Made by a program: the position numbers and the translations under genes. DNA of 64,000 bases, taken from the NCBI RefSeq assembly GCF_003363435.1, contig NZ_QRCT01000050.1, positions 310,001 to 374,000 of the forward strand. The letters run 5' to 3'. Source of the DNA: Anaerosacchariphilus polymeriproducens. Its GTDB lineage: Bacteria; Bacillota; Clostridia; Lachnospirales; Lachnospiraceae. The notes beneath the pieces are model-generated. The model made no database searches. It had not been told where the DNA came from and saw only the letters and a program-made list of their open reading frames with translations. Shown in pieces: positions 1 through 8,378 of this stretch; position 1 is the stretch's first letter, and each line of letters starts with the position of its first letter.

Positions 1-702
1 AGAGAATATGTCGTAACGGTGGAGGCAAATGAAATGGGAACTGTGTTGACACAAGAGCAGATCAGATTCTTTGCAGAAATCAGCAGGCATCATAATTTTC
101 AAAGATATGTCAGATATACCACACCATATAAAATGATCAAATATATCAAAGAGCAAATGAAAGATGAGGACTTTGATGTGGGAGATTATCACGACTATTT
201 AAAAATGGCAGCTCAGCTAGAGTATGACTTAAGAAATGAGTTTGTTATTTTCCCAAGACATTTTAAACAGGCACATGATGATGCGACAGAGGAATCGAAC
301 CTCAGAAAAGAAGAGTTAGAACAGAAAAAAGAACACAACGACAATCAAATCATCAAAAAGCAGAGGGAACAGCTGGGAGCACTCTATGAAATCGAAACAG
401 AAGATCTTTTGATTCGTATGCCGGAGAGTGCAACCGAAATAAGGCACGAGGGGCAGCAGTTACATCATTGTGTAGGAACTTATGTAAAAAGAGTAGTAGA
501 AGGGAAGACCACCATACTCTTCATCCGAAAGAAGGCAGAACCGAAAAAGTCATATTACACCATGGAAGTTAGAGAGAATGAAATAATTCAAGTGCGGGGT
601 TTGAATAATAAGGCTCCGTTGGATGATGTAAAAAGACTGGTAGAAAAATTTAAAAAAGAACGTCTGGAAAAGAATAAGGCAAAGGAAAGGAAGGCAAGTT
701 AA
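1..702 (+). CDS. PcfJ-like protein, C-terminal part (partial at window edge)
   Basis: The reading frame is open from base 1, so the true start is to the left; the first in-window candidate is GTG at 19. The C-terminal half carries the signature of PcfJ-like proteins (LHHCVGTY followed by a segment like FIRKKAEPKKSYYTMEV). These are usually encoded near single-strand-binding proteins on conjugative elements and prophages, and their biochemical role is not firmly known. A basic, lysine-rich tail ends the protein. The stop codon overlaps the next start (TAATG), indicating translational coupling. Family assignment rests on the HHCVG motif; function is left open. Confidence 0.7.
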   Translation, partial: REYVVTVEANEMGTVLTQEQIRFFAEISRHHNFQRYVRYTTPYKMIKYIKEQMKDEDFDVGDYHDYLKMAAQLEYDLRNEFVIFPRHFKQAHDDATEESNLRKEELEQKKEHNDNQIIKKQREQLGALYEIETEDLLIRMPESATEIRHEGQQLHHCVGTYVKRVVEGKTTILFIRKKAEPKKSYYTMEVRENEIIQVRGLNNKAPLDDVKRLVEKFKKERLEKNKAKERKAS

Positions 703-1946
703 TGCAGGAATTAGGAAAAGAACAGTACCTACAAACAAAAAAGAATATCAGATATGAAATGGATGTAGCTACAGAAAGCTTTGTCAAGATAGGATATTAT
801 CTTAAACAGGTAAGAGATAACAAGTGGTACCGGCAGGAGAATTTTATAGATATTTACGATTTTGCAAAAGAGACATTTCATATCGAACGGTCAACGGCAT
901 CCAGGTTCATGAGCATTAATGACAAGTATTCAGTTGGTGGAAATTCAATCGAGATTCAAAAAGAATTCGAAGGATTTGGAAGTTCAAAGTTAATCGAAAT
1001 GCTTCATATGCCAGAAGACTTGATTACAGAAATACCAACAACGGCTACCGTGAAAGAGATCAGGGAGATAAAAAATAAAATGCTCCCGGAAGAAAAAGAG
1101 GAAGAGCAGTTACCGGGACAAATGTCAGTGTGCGACGTATCACAAATGGAACTGTCAAAAAAGAACTGGATGAAAGCAATGCTGAAAGAGTTCTTTCTAA
1201 AGGAAGGAAAAGAAGTATTTGAGGATGTATTTGAAACAATAAAACGTCCGGTCATTTTTGGAACGGAAACGGTGGAGCAACAAGTAAGAATCTTAATTGC
1301 ACCAAGTAAATTCAGATTTTACCGTATGGCAGAAGCGAATGTAATGTTCAACGAAAGTAGATTTTCTATTATGCCAAGAGGAGAAGATAAGGAAGAACAT
1401 ACATACCGGGAATTAATTGATTGTTTTGAAGAAATGTTTCAAGGTGAGGATGCAGAAAGATCTTATTATGAAGTATATGAGGAAAAGTTAGAACAAGAGC
1501 CGGTAGGAGCGGTCGAAGAGAAAAAAGATGATATCCCATCCATTGAGGAAAACATAGAGGAAGTCGAAGAAGAAACAGAGGAGAAGGAAGAAATCGAAGA
1601 AGAGTTTGAGGAAGATTTGGAAGTATCCAACGCTTTAGAAAATTACATGAATGAACCGGTTTGCGACGTAGCACAAAAGAAAGGATTTCATGAGACAGAG
1701 CAGCTGGAGGTACCCAAAGAAACGGATGCAGGAAATGAATCTGAAGAATCTCAGGAGCTAGAGGAAAGCCAAAGGCAGCAGGACATCCATACGGAAGAAG
1801 GAATTCATATAATTCCAAAAAGTCAGACTCGTTTTGCGTATCTGAAGTCGGTAGAGTTGGAAGACTGGATCCCGTTTTTATCAGAAGTTCTTGTCATAGA
1901 CAAGGAAGAAATAAGGGAATGGCTTCAGGAGGAAGTCGATGCCTAA
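702..1946 (+). CDS. Phage protein with DNA-binding-like N-terminus and acidic middle
   Basis: A 414-residue protein. Its N-terminal ~120 residues are helical and resemble the helix-turn-helix region of ParB- or KorB-like and DUF3102-like proteins, with an ERSTASRFMSIND segment that suits a recognition helix. Residues roughly 270-350 are strongly glutamate-rich and probably disordered. The last ~35 residues form a separate helical segment. It is translationally coupled to the PcfJ-like gene and overlaps the next gene by 8 bases. Such proteins sit in replication or early modules of Clostridia phages. I do not recognise a catalytic motif, and the function is unknown. Confidence 0.6.
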   Translation: MQELGKEQYLQTKKNIRYEMDVATESFVKIGYYLKQVRDNKWYRQENFIDIYDFAKETFHIERSTASRFMSINDKYSVGGNSIEIQKEFEGFGSSKLIEMLHMPEDLITEIPTTATVKEIREIKNKMLPEEKEEEQLPGQMSVCDVSQMELSKKNWMKAMLKEFFLKEGKEVFEDVFETIKRPVIFGTETVEQQVRILIAPSKFRFYRMAEANVMFNESRFSIMPRGEDKEEHTYRELIDCFEEMFQGEDAERSYYEVYEEKLEQEPVGAVEEKKDDIPSIEENIEEVEEETEEKEEIEEEFEEDLEVSNALENYMNEPVCDVAQKKGFHETEQLEVPKETDAGNESEESQELEESQRQQDIHTEEGIHIIPKSQTRFAYLKSVELEDWIPFLSEVLVIDKEEIREWLQEEVDA

Positions 1947-2283
1947 CTATACAAAGCTTCTACAATTTGACAGACCGACACAGGAAAGAATCTATTTCAG
2001 AGATGATGGAACTTGTTTGTTTTGCAAAGCAAGATATCACATGAACAATACAAGTCAGATGCTGTATGACATAAAAGATATTATGCATTACATACCAAAA
2101 TCAAGCATGGGGCTAGGAATGGAAGAGAACGGAGTCTTGGGGTGCCGATACCATCACGGCCTCCTAGACAATGGGAATAAAGGACTTCGGGCAGAGATGC
2201 TGCAAATGATGAAAGAATACCTGCAATCAGTTTATCCGGATTGGGATGAACGTAAATTAAAGTATAGGAAATGGGATTTTTAA
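1939..2283 (+). CDS. Small HNH-like nuclease or zinc-binding phage protein
   Basis: A 114-residue protein with a CLFC pair near residue 28, an IMHYIPKSS segment and a GCRYHHGLLDNG segment. This spacing of CxxC, His-centred strand and CxxHH fits a treble-clef HNH/zinc-finger fold. It overlaps the preceding gene by 8 bases and lies in the early phage operon. HNH proteins of this size are common in siphophages as packaging or homing-type nucleases. The exact role cannot be assigned and a purely zinc-binding function is possible. Confidence 0.6.
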   Translation: MPNYTKLLQFDRPTQERIYFRDDGTCLFCKARYHMNNTSQMLYDIKDIMHYIPKSSMGLGMEENGVLGCRYHHGLLDNGNKGLRAEMLQMMKEYLQSVYPDWDERKLKYRKWDF

Positions 2284-2295
2284 GGAGGAGAAGGG

Positions 2296-2901
2296 ATGTT
2301 TTTTAATTCAACAGTATTTAAAAGATTAGTAAATCAAGCGTGGAAGGGAGCAGGATTAACCGTTGGACGTGATCAGGATGAAATATTCTTAGAGGGAGGA
2401 TTTTGGGTCATAAGGATAAAAGAGAACAAAATCCCAAACAAAGACAAGGCTGCTTTAATTGAGATAGTAGGAGAACTTCCGGCAGCAGGAGAGGTATTCA
2501 AAGCGATCAAAGGAACAGGAAATCAGTATGAAATACCATTTAATCATAACTGGAATTTAGAAAGTCATTGGAAATTAGCAGACACAGAATTTGGAATCAC
2601 AAATGTAATCGTTAAACAGAAAGAGATTGCATGTAGAGTCTTACAGAATATGAAAAAAGGGAATTGTGTTCTTATTAATGAAATCTTCATGAGCCTGATT
2701 GATCTGTCTGCAATGAACCGTGAGGAGGAGACGGAACCATTTGGACCAATGGCAGTCAACGAAAATGGAACAATAATGTACTGGAAGAACCAAATATGCG
2801 CTCTGGCAGTTTGTACAAGAAGACCAAATGAAGAAAATTATGAAACAAAATTCATGGATGTCATTTCAAGAATTGACCTTGAAACAATAGAAAACATATA
2901 G
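2296..2901 (+). CDS. Hypothetical phage early protein
   Basis: A 201-residue protein with a good AGGAGG site 9 bases before ATG. It has no signal peptide, membrane segment or motif that I recognise. It sits directly upstream of ssb in the replication module, so a role in phage DNA metabolism (annealing or helper protein) is possible but not shown by the sequence. The N-terminal part looks like a compact alpha/beta domain and the C-terminal part contains an EEETEPFGPMAVN loop. Confidence 0.6.
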   Translation: MFFNSTVFKRLVNQAWKGAGLTVGRDQDEIFLEGGFWVIRIKENKIPNKDKAALIEIVGELPAAGEVFKAIKGTGNQYEIPFNHNWNLESHWKLADTEFGITNVIVKQKEIACRVLQNMKKGNCVLINEIFMSLIDLSAMNREEETEPFGPMAVNENGTIMYWKNQICALAVCTRRPNEENYETKFMDVISRIDLETIENI

Positions 2902-2913
2902 GGAGAAACGAAT

Positions 2914-3339
2914 ATGAATAAAGTTATTTTAATGGGACGGTTAACAAGAGATCCTGATGTCAGATATTCACAGGGAGACAATGCAATGGCAATTGCAAGA
3001 TATGTATTGGCAGTTGATAGAAGATTTAAAAGAGAAGGTGAAGCAACTGCAGATTTTATCAATTGTGTCGCATTCGGGAGAAATGGGGAATTTGCGGAAA
3101 CGTATCTCCGGAAAGGAACAAAGATTGCTATAACAGGAAGAATACAGACAGGAAGCTATACCAACAAAGACGGACAAAAGGTATATACAACAGATATTGT
3201 GGTAGAAGAGCATGAATTTGCTGAGAGTAAAAGTCCTGCAAATGCTTCTGAGACAAAAAGTCTTGGATCCAATGAAGTGGACAGCGATGGTTTTATGAGT
3301 ATACCGGATGGAATAGAGGAAGAATTACCATTCAATTAG
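2914..3339 (+). CDS. ssb: Single-stranded DNA-binding protein
   Basis: A 141-residue OB-fold protein. It starts MNKVILMGRLTRDPDVRYS and contains FINCVAFGRNGEFAETYLRKG and the ITGRIQTGSYTNKDGQKVYTT strand pair, all classic bacterial/phage SSB landmarks. A variable linker (residues ~107-130) leads to the acidic tip EEELPFN, the partner-binding tail of SSBs. It coats single-stranded DNA during phage replication and recombination and recruits helper proteins through the tail. It is part of the early operon. Confidence 0.96.
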   Translation: MNKVILMGRLTRDPDVRYSQGDNAMAIARYVLAVDRRFKREGEATADFINCVAFGRNGEFAETYLRKGTKIAITGRIQTGSYTNKDGQKVYTTDIVVEEHEFAESKSPANASETKSLGSNEVDSDGFMSIPDGIEEELPFN

Positions 3340-3361
3340 GAGGAATTAGGAGGAGAAAAAC

Positions 3362-3700
3362 ATGAACAGAAACATATATGCAGTAGATTTTGACGGAACC
3401 TTATGTTTTAGTAGTTGGCCAGAGCTTGGAGAGCCAAACGAGGAATTAATAGAATTTTTGAAAGAGGAGAAGAAGAAAGGGGCAGCAGTCATATTGTGGA
3501 CTTGCAGGGTAAAGGAACTTCTAAAGGCAGCAGTTGAGTGGTGTGAGAGATGGGGATTGACGTTTGATGCAGTGAATGAAAACTTGCCGGAAGTATTGGA
3601 AACGTTCGGAGGAGATAGCCGAAAAATATTTGCAACGGCATACATAGATGATAAAAACAGAAGTCTTTATGAATTGAAGTTGGAAAGGGAGATAAAATGA
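3362..3700 (+). CDS. HAD-family phosphatase (phage type)
   Basis: A 112-residue minimal HAD hydrolase. Motif I is AVDFDGTL near the N-terminus with the nucleophilic Asp and the +2 Asp, motif II is ILWTCR and the acidic motif is AYIDDKN near the C-terminus. Such cap-less proteins are common in phage early regions and may act as nucleotide or polynucleotide phosphatases. It is preceded by a strong AGGAGG site and overlaps the next small gene by 4 bases (ATGA). Substrate is unknown. Confidence 0.82.
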   Translation: MNRNIYAVDFDGTLCFSSWPELGEPNEELIEFLKEEKKKGAAVILWTCRVKELLKAAVEWCERWGLTFDAVNENLPEVLETFGGDSRKIFATAYIDDKNRSLYELKLEREIK

Positions 3701-3837
3701 TACATAAAACTGATAGGAAAATTAAGAGATTAAATAAAGATGTGGCTAAGGTATTGACCGCAGATGAAATGTGTAAACACCGCAATGAAAAGGCATATGG
3801 GAAGTTTAAGGAAAAGCCTTTTTACTTAAAGGAGTAA
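3697..3837 (+). CDS. Small basic phage protein (46 aa)
   Basis: This short frame starts at ATG 3697, overlapping the HAD stop by four bases. It runs 46 codons and is rich in lysine and arginine (start MIHKTDRKIKRLNKDVAKV). The ATGA overlap argues for translational coupling and a real gene. No family is recognised. Confidence 0.5.
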   Translation: MIHKTDRKIKRLNKDVAKVLTADEMCKHRNEKAYGKFKEKPFYLKE

Positions 3838-3840
3838 ATT

Positions 3841-3900
3841 ATGATTATTAAATGTAAAAAATGTGGCAGTACGATTATGGAGCAGTTGGATATTACATAA
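3841..3900 (+). pseudogene. Possible truncated zinc-ribbon mini-ORF
   Basis: A 19-codon frame, MIIKCKKCGSTIMEQLDIT, begins 3 bases after the previous stop and has a GGAG site in place. It contains only the first CxxC half of a zinc ribbon, so it looks like the start of a zinc-ribbon protein cut by an early stop. It may be a decayed gene or a genuine micropeptide. Confidence 0.3.
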
Positions 3901-3965
3901 GAGTTGATACACTGATACAAATAATAAATTCAAAATTAATATAGAATTTTAAGGAGTGAGTAAAA

Positions 3966-4076
3966 ATGAGAGAAATAAAAATTAGGGCGCTGTACGAAGG
4001 AATTATATATAACGCAGTAAGAACAGATATAGAAAAGCTAGTAAAAAAAGAATTGGATTCAGCAAATGAATGTTAG
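3966..4076 (+). CDS. Phage mini-protein (36 aa), duplicated at 8379
   Basis: An AAGGAGTGAG site precedes ATG 3966. The 36-residue product ends with an amphipathic basic helix (RTDIEKLVKKELDSANEC). The stop lies 11 bases inside the DUF1492 regulator gene, so the two are probably translationally coupled. A near copy of the second half, about 80 percent alike at DNA level by eye, occurs at 8379 in front of the methyltransferase gene. Function is unknown. Confidence 0.5.
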   Translation: MREIKIRALYEGIIYNAVRTDIEKLVKKELDSANEC

Positions 4077-4494
4077 AGAATATTTAAATCAAAGCTACTG
4101 GCTTGATAAAAGAATAAAGGCAAACCTTGAGGAGGTAGAAAACTTAAGGCAAATCGCCTATGGTATATCATCTCCAATATTTGATATTGATAGAGTTCAG
4201 ACAACACGAAGTAATGAAGTACATTTTGTGAAATGCATAAATAAGATAATGGACTTAGAGCAAAAGATAAACGAAGAGATCACAATGCTCCTTGAATTAA
4301 AGGAACAGATAAGAGAAGTCATATCTGGTGTGGAAAGTATAGATGAACAGATGGTTTTAATGTATAGGTACAAGAAAAACTATACCTGGGAGATGATTGC
4401 AAGAGAACTACATGCTGGGAGAACAACGATTCATAGGTGGCATGATCATGCGATTGAAAGTATTGTTTTACCAGAAGATATGATTCAAATCTAA
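4066..4494 (+). CDS. DUF1492/ArpU-type phage late transcriptional regulator
   Basis: A 142-residue protein. Its N-terminal ~90 residues are helical and coiled-coil-like. Its C-terminus carries a sigma-70 region-4-like helix-turn-helix (YKKNYTWEMIARELHAGRTTIHRWHDHA). This is the architecture of DUF1492/ArpU/RinA-like regulators that switch on late phage genes. It lies exactly where expected, between early genes and packaging genes. The repeat block and promoter-like sequence 10-80 bases downstream are good candidates for its target. It overlaps the preceding mini-gene by 11 bases. Confidence 0.82.
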   Translation: MNVREYLNQSYWLDKRIKANLEEVENLRQIAYGISSPIFDIDRVQTTRSNEVHFVKCINKIMDLEQKINEEITMLLELKEQIREVISGVESIDEQMVLMYRYKKNYTWEMIARELHAGRTTIHRWHDHAIESIVLPEDMIQI

Positions 4495-4501
4495 AAAAAG
4501 G

Positions 4502-4568
4502 ACAAAATGGTACACTTTGGTACAAAATGGGATAGTGAGAACAAGCCTAAATTGTGCTATGATATAAT
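4502..4568 (+). promoter_or_regulatory. Late-promoter region with phased direct repeats
   Basis: ACAAAATGG occurs at 4502-4510 and 4522-4530 (20 bp apart). GGTACA occurs at 4509-4514 and 4519-4524 (10 bp apart, one helical turn). A -10-like TGTGCTATGATATAAT stretch follows at 4553-4568. The arrangement, directly after the late regulator gene, suggests its operator and the start of the late transcript. Confidence 0.5.
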
Positions 4569-4591
4569 CAGCAAAAAATATAAATACATCG

Positions 4592-4623
4592 AAGCCTTGA
4601 GGGATTTCCTTCAGGGCTTTTGT
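4592..4623 (+). terminator. Hairpin with T-rich tail
   Basis: AAGCCTTGAGG pairs with CCTTCAGGGCTT around a short loop and is followed by TTTTG. It lies between the late-promoter region and the cargo gene and could terminate or attenuate the late transcript. Confidence 0.6.
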
Positions 4624-4649
4624 TGTGCAATGAGAATCCTAGGTAAAAA

Positions 4650-4678
4650 TTGCTTTATATTCTTTGCAATACTTTAAT
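4650..4678 (+). promoter_or_regulatory. Sigma-70-type promoter of cargo gene
   Basis: TTGCTT at 4650-4655 and TTTAAT at 4673-4678 are separated by 17 bp and lie 22 bp before ATG 4700. Together with the upstream and downstream hairpins this makes the next gene an independent transcription unit. Confidence 0.5.
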
Positions 4679-4699
4679 AATATATAGGAGGAAATTGTA

Positions 4700-7036
4700 A
4701 TGGATCAAATGGTTTTGGAAACTCAAAAATGGCTGAATTTAACTTATGGAAGGGACCCAAGATTTGAGAAAGTGACAGAAAGTGGACATACTGGATGGAA
4801 TACAATTAACGGTTTAATTATCGCATTGCAGATAGAATTGGGAATTCAGCAGACAGCAGCAAGTTTTGGAAATGGAACAAAAGCAAAATTTAATGAAAAG
4901 TATCCCAATGGAATTAAGCAACAAAATAATAGCGATAAATCAACAAGTAATGTATATTCAATTATCCAAGGATCACTTTGGTGTAAGGGTTATTCTACAG
5001 GAAACCATATAACACAAAATTTTTACAGTGAAACAGGTAGAGCTATTAAAGAGTTAAAGTCTGATATGGGAATTGGGGGAGATTCCACAGTTACATTAGA
5101 TGTAATGAAAGCTTTGCTATCTATGCAACAGTTTGTTTTGTTAAAGGCATATGGTGGAACAGAAGTAGTGCGCAATATTCAAAAAACAATCAATCAGAAC
5201 TATAAAAATTATACAGGTATTATACCTTGTGATGGTTTATATGGAAGAGAAATGAATAAAGCATTGATCCAAATATTGCAGTCATTAGAAGGATATTCGC
5301 CAAATGAAGCAACAGGGAATTTTGGTAATGGTACAAGAAGTAAATTAAAGAAAGTTACAAGTGGAAATGCAAATTCGTATGGAACATGGGTATGGCTTGC
5401 GAAAGCGGTGCTAAACTGCATTAAATACTCATGTGTGCAGAGTAATACTTGGGATGATGGATTTGAAACTCAGCTGTCTAAATTTCAAAATGAATATAAG
5501 ATACCAGTTACAAAGGAGCTTGATACTAATACATGGATGGCTTTATTGACAAGTAAAGGTAATCCTGATAGAGATGCGAAAGCTTGCGATACAAGATTTG
5601 AAATTACTATATCTTTATTAAATAAATTGAAGGCAGATGGTTTTGAAATTGTAGGCAGATACTTAACCGGTGGTTCCTTTAAAGAAATTAGAGATGGGGA
5701 ATTGGAACGCATTGTAACCGGTGGATTGAAATATTTTCCTATTTTCCAAGAAAACGGAAGAGAATTAAGCGAGTTCACATATTCTAAGGGATTAGAACAT
5801 GGTAAGAAAGCTTGTAAAGCGGCATTAGGAAAAGGAGTTCCGTCAACAATAATTTATTTTGCTGTGGATATGGATATCTATGACTACCAGATTGATAGCA
5901 ATATTATTCCATATTTTAAAGGTATTAATGAAGCAATTGATTCCAGATATTCTGTTGGAATCTATGCATCTAGAAATGTATGCACAAGGGTATCTAATGT
6001 TGGTTATGCAGTTTCCAGTTTTGTTTCTGATATGTCAACAGGTTTTAGCGGAAATTTAGGTTTCCCGATTCCTACAAATTGGAACTATGATCAATTTCAT
6101 GAAATTTCTGGATATGGTGGTAATTGGGATTTAGACAAGGTTGCATATAGTGGTAGAATTTCAGCTTGTAGTACAGTTACAGAAAAAAGTGAATACCAAG
6201 ATGAGGAGACTCTTTTTTTAAATTGGGTAAAGAAAACAGAAAAAGAATGTTTGAAAAATTTTGAAGGCATTTTAAATCCATATATAGGATATAAGTATGT
6301 TGTTGGAAGAGCAATACTTGAATATTTGAGAAAACCTGAATACTGGAGTGAAAACTACAACGGATTATGGACTAAATATACGCCAGAAGTCGGTCTAATC
6401 AGTGACGAAACTACAGCTAGAGCACTGTGTCAAACTACTTGTGATAAGCAATCTAATATAAAAGGTCAAATTAATAATTTGGACATTGCTCATATGTCTG
6501 CTACAGCTTTGGGTTATATTCATTGGGGAATTTCAGACGATAAGGGCGGTTATAGTTTAGGTGATTTAGGTGGCTGGCCATTAGACTTGTTACAAATCTG
6601 GGGAGCTTACTCAAAAGAAGGTAACAATGAGGATTTAGAAAAATGGCTTAGAAAATATCTGGGAAATGCTACAGATGGTAAAGGTTTTGGGTATGATGAT
6701 ATATTAGCAGATGCAGATGCATATTTGTTGGTAGCGCATATGCAAAATAAAAATTCTGAGAACAGTTTCTCGGAAACGATTACTGAACTTTATCAAATCA
6801 GCAAAAATAATAGAATTAAAATGTTTTATAAGGAAAGATTTAATCTATCAAAAGAAAATGTCAAGAATGCATTTAAAAAATTAGCAGATGGGATAGATAT
6901 TTGGGTATTCGAAAATTTTGATTATGGGAAAAAGAAGTTATTAAGTGCTTCAGGTGCAGATAACTTGCCAACGAAAAGTGAGGCTGAAACACTTGCGCTG
7001 GTTTATGCATCATTTTTAGAAAATCCAATTTGCTAG
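4700..7036 (+). CDS. Wall-binding DUF1906 glycoside-hydrolase-like protein with novel C-terminal domain
   Basis: A 778-residue protein without signal peptide. Residues ~1-290 form three to four peptidoglycan-binding-like repeats, seen as DG-LYGREMNKAL-type and FGNGTRSKL-type segments. Residues ~300-500 match the DUF1906/Rv2525c-like glycoside-hydrolase-like TIM-barrel fold (IVGRYLTGG, IIYFAVDMDIYD, VGIYASRNVC, WNYDQFHEISGYGG), with the acidic DMD pair where catalytic acids would lie. Residues ~510-778 are a separate domain that I do not recognise, with an LDIAHMSATALGYIHWG segment and GDLGGWPLDLLQIWGAY. It has its own promoter and flanking hairpins and lies between regulator and packaging genes, so it is best read as cargo (a moron). 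It could be a second lysin, a wall-targeted effector or a lysogenic-conversion factor. Confidence 0.75.
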   Translation: MDQMVLETQKWLNLTYGRDPRFEKVTESGHTGWNTINGLIIALQIELGIQQTAASFGNGTKAKFNEKYPNGIKQQNNSDKSTSNVYSIIQGSLWCKGYSTGNHITQNFYSETGRAIKELKSDMGIGGDSTVTLDVMKALLSMQQFVLLKAYGGTEVVRNIQKTINQNYKNYTGIIPCDGLYGREMNKALIQILQSLEGYSPNEATGNFGNGTRSKLKKVTSGNANSYGTWVWLAKAVLNCIKYSCVQSNTWDDGFETQLSKFQNEYKIPVTKELDTNTWMALLTSKGNPDRDAKACDTRFEITISLLNKLKADGFEIVGRYLTGGSFKEIRDGELERIVTGGLKYFPIFQENGRELSEFTYSKGLEHGKKACKAALGKGVPSTIIYFAVDMDIYDYQIDSNIIPYFKGINEAIDSRYSVGIYASRNVCTRVSNVGYAVSSFVSDMSTGFSGNLGFPIPTNWNYDQFHEISGYGGNWDLDKVAYSGRISACSTVTEKSEYQDEETLFLNWVKKTEKECLKNFEGILNPYIGYKYVVGRAILEYLRKPEYWSENYNGLWTKYTPEVGLISDETTARALCQTTCDKQSNIKGQINNLDIAHMSATALGYIHWGISDDKGGYSLGDLGGWPLDLLQIWGAYSKEGNNEDLEKWLRKYLGNATDGKGFGYDDILADADAYLLVAHMQNKNSENSFSETITELYQISKNNRIKMFYKERFNLSKENVKNAFKKLADGIDIWVFENFDYGKKKLLSASGADNLPTKSEAETLALVYASFLENPIC

Positions 7037-7044
7037 TACAAGAA

Positions 7045-7072
7045 GGTGGCTGAGTTAAATAACTTAGCCACC
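7045..7072. terminator. Bidirectional terminator between convergent genes
   Basis: GGTGGCTGAGTTA pairs with TAACTTAGCCACC (one mismatch) and is followed by TTTAATT on the plus strand. It separates the cargo gene from the convergent membrane-protein gene. Confidence 0.8.
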
Positions 7073-7077
7073 TTTAA

Positions 7078-7458
7078 TTAAAGGCTTATTGAAGCTATCA
7101 AGGTTGCTAAAAATGAAATCAACAAAATGATTATGGTAATAACGATCATAAGTGACTTAAATATAAATAGCATTATGTATTTTATTGAAACTTTACCCTT
7201 TTTTAATGATGGTAGTTGCATTTTATGATACATGCATTTTAAAATACATACAAAAATTAAAAAAATATAAGCTAGAAAATTGATGACAATTACCCTATTA
7301 AAAAATATATCAACAGAGTTCGTTTTAGTTGGAAAGTCAAATATTATTTTATCTAATATAGAAGGTGTTGAAGTTATTATTCCTAAAAGAGATGGTATCA
7401 ACAATAGTAATCCAATAATCCAAAGAATATTGGCAAGTATATTATATATATTTTTCAT
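7078..7458 (-). CDS. Small three-helix membrane protein, cargo block
   Basis: A 126-residue protein on the minus strand. ATG is preceded by AGGTGAT on that strand. Hydrophobic segments at about residues 8-30, 55-76 and 92-122 predict three membrane helices. It is convergent with the 778-residue wall-binding gene and shares its terminator. Opposite orientation to every phage gene marks it as an insertion. It could be an immunity- or superinfection-exclusion-type protein or a holin-like helper for its neighbour; no family is recognised. Confidence 0.6.
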   Translation of the reverse strand: MKNIYNILANILWIIGLLLLIPSLLGIITSTPSILDKIIFDFPTKTNSVDIFFNRVIVINFLAYIFLIFVCILKCMYHKMQLPSLKKGKVSIKYIMLFIFKSLMIVITIIILLISFLATLIASISL

Positions 7459-7540
7459 TTAATCACCTTATATAATGAACTCATAGGGAAATTCACTACA
7501 TATTTTCCTTTCTGATTTTTTTTCTATATAATCTAATGTA

Positions 7541-7623
7541 GACGCTGTGGATTAGTACAATCACCTACAGCAGCTTCCCTATAAGCTGACTGTTTCCTTT
7601 TGAGGTTCTAACCACAGCTATAT
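7541..7623 (+). ncRNA. Structured left-end DNA of IS110 remnant, bridge-RNA candidate
   Basis: Two hairpins lie between the element's probable left end and the transposase frame. The first is at 7544-7571 (GCTGT/ACAGC and GATT/AATC around AGTAC). The second is at 7581-7623 (ATAAGCTG pairing with CAGCTATAT around a long loop). IS110-group elements are known to encode a guide (bridge) RNA in the non-coding end upstream of the recombinase. The position and the loops fit, but identity is inferred. Confidence 0.35.
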
Positions 7624-7736
7624 GTTCATTTGTTAATTAGTTAGATAACGCACGACGTTTTATATATAGCAAGGATACATTCAACATAGAGTTTGCGGAA
7701 CCACAGCGTAAATATTATACAAAGGAGTGATTCTTT

Positions 7737-8282
7737 ATATTATTTGTTGGCATCGATGTAGACAAATCTAAACATGATTGCTGTATTATTGATTCAGACG
7801 GTGTTATCTATACTGACTCTCTTAGAATTCCCAATTCAAAAGATGGTTTCGATATACTTTACAACACCATTGTCTCAGCACTTAGTGAAGCTGATTTCTC
7901 TAACGTAAAAATAGGACTTGAATCAACAGGTCAATACAGCACAAACACTACAAACTTTCTGTATTCGAAAGGATTTAATATTATTGTTCTTAATCCTTTA
8001 GTAACCAATGCTTTTCGTAAGGCTGGAACCCTTAGAAAAACAAAAACAGATAAGTGCGATGTCAAAGTCATTGCAACTATGCTCTTTTCTGATGAATCAA
8101 AATCCTATTCACCTTCATCATATCAAATACAAGAGCTAAAGTCACTAACAATACATCGTTATAGGATGAACATAATACTAAATTTGTTCCTCAAATGTAA
8201 TTGTCTCCATATCCATTTTTATGAAGACAACGATAGTTGCCTTATTTGTTGTACGCTTTTTTATCTGACAGAATACTATTAA
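7737..8282 (+). pseudogene. IS110-family transposase remnant
   Basis: The frame reads LFVGIDVDKSKHDCC at its start and continues with GLESTGQYS, a LNPLVTNAFRKA segment and RKTKTDKCDVKVIA. These are the RuvC-like DEDD core motifs of IS110 recombinases. It is broken in two ways. After AAAGGAGTG there is ATA where ATG is expected. The frame also ends after ~180 codons against about 400 in intact members, so the C-terminal serine domain is missing. It lies at the right end of the cargo block and may have helped bring it in. Confidence 0.8.
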
Positions 8283-8300
8283 AATATAGTCAATTATTAC

Positions 8301-8329
8301 TTGACTTCATATAGTTAGTCCCATAAAAA
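8301..8329 (+). promoter_or_regulatory. Possible promoter before methyltransferase block
   Basis: TTGACT at 8301-8306 and TAAAAA at 8324-8329 with a 17-bp spacer, about 50 bp before the mini-ORF at 8379. The -10 is weak, so this is tentative. Confidence 0.35.
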
Positions 8330-8378
8330 ATTATATATTCATTATATCATAAAATTTAAAAAATAAGGAGGTGGAAAA

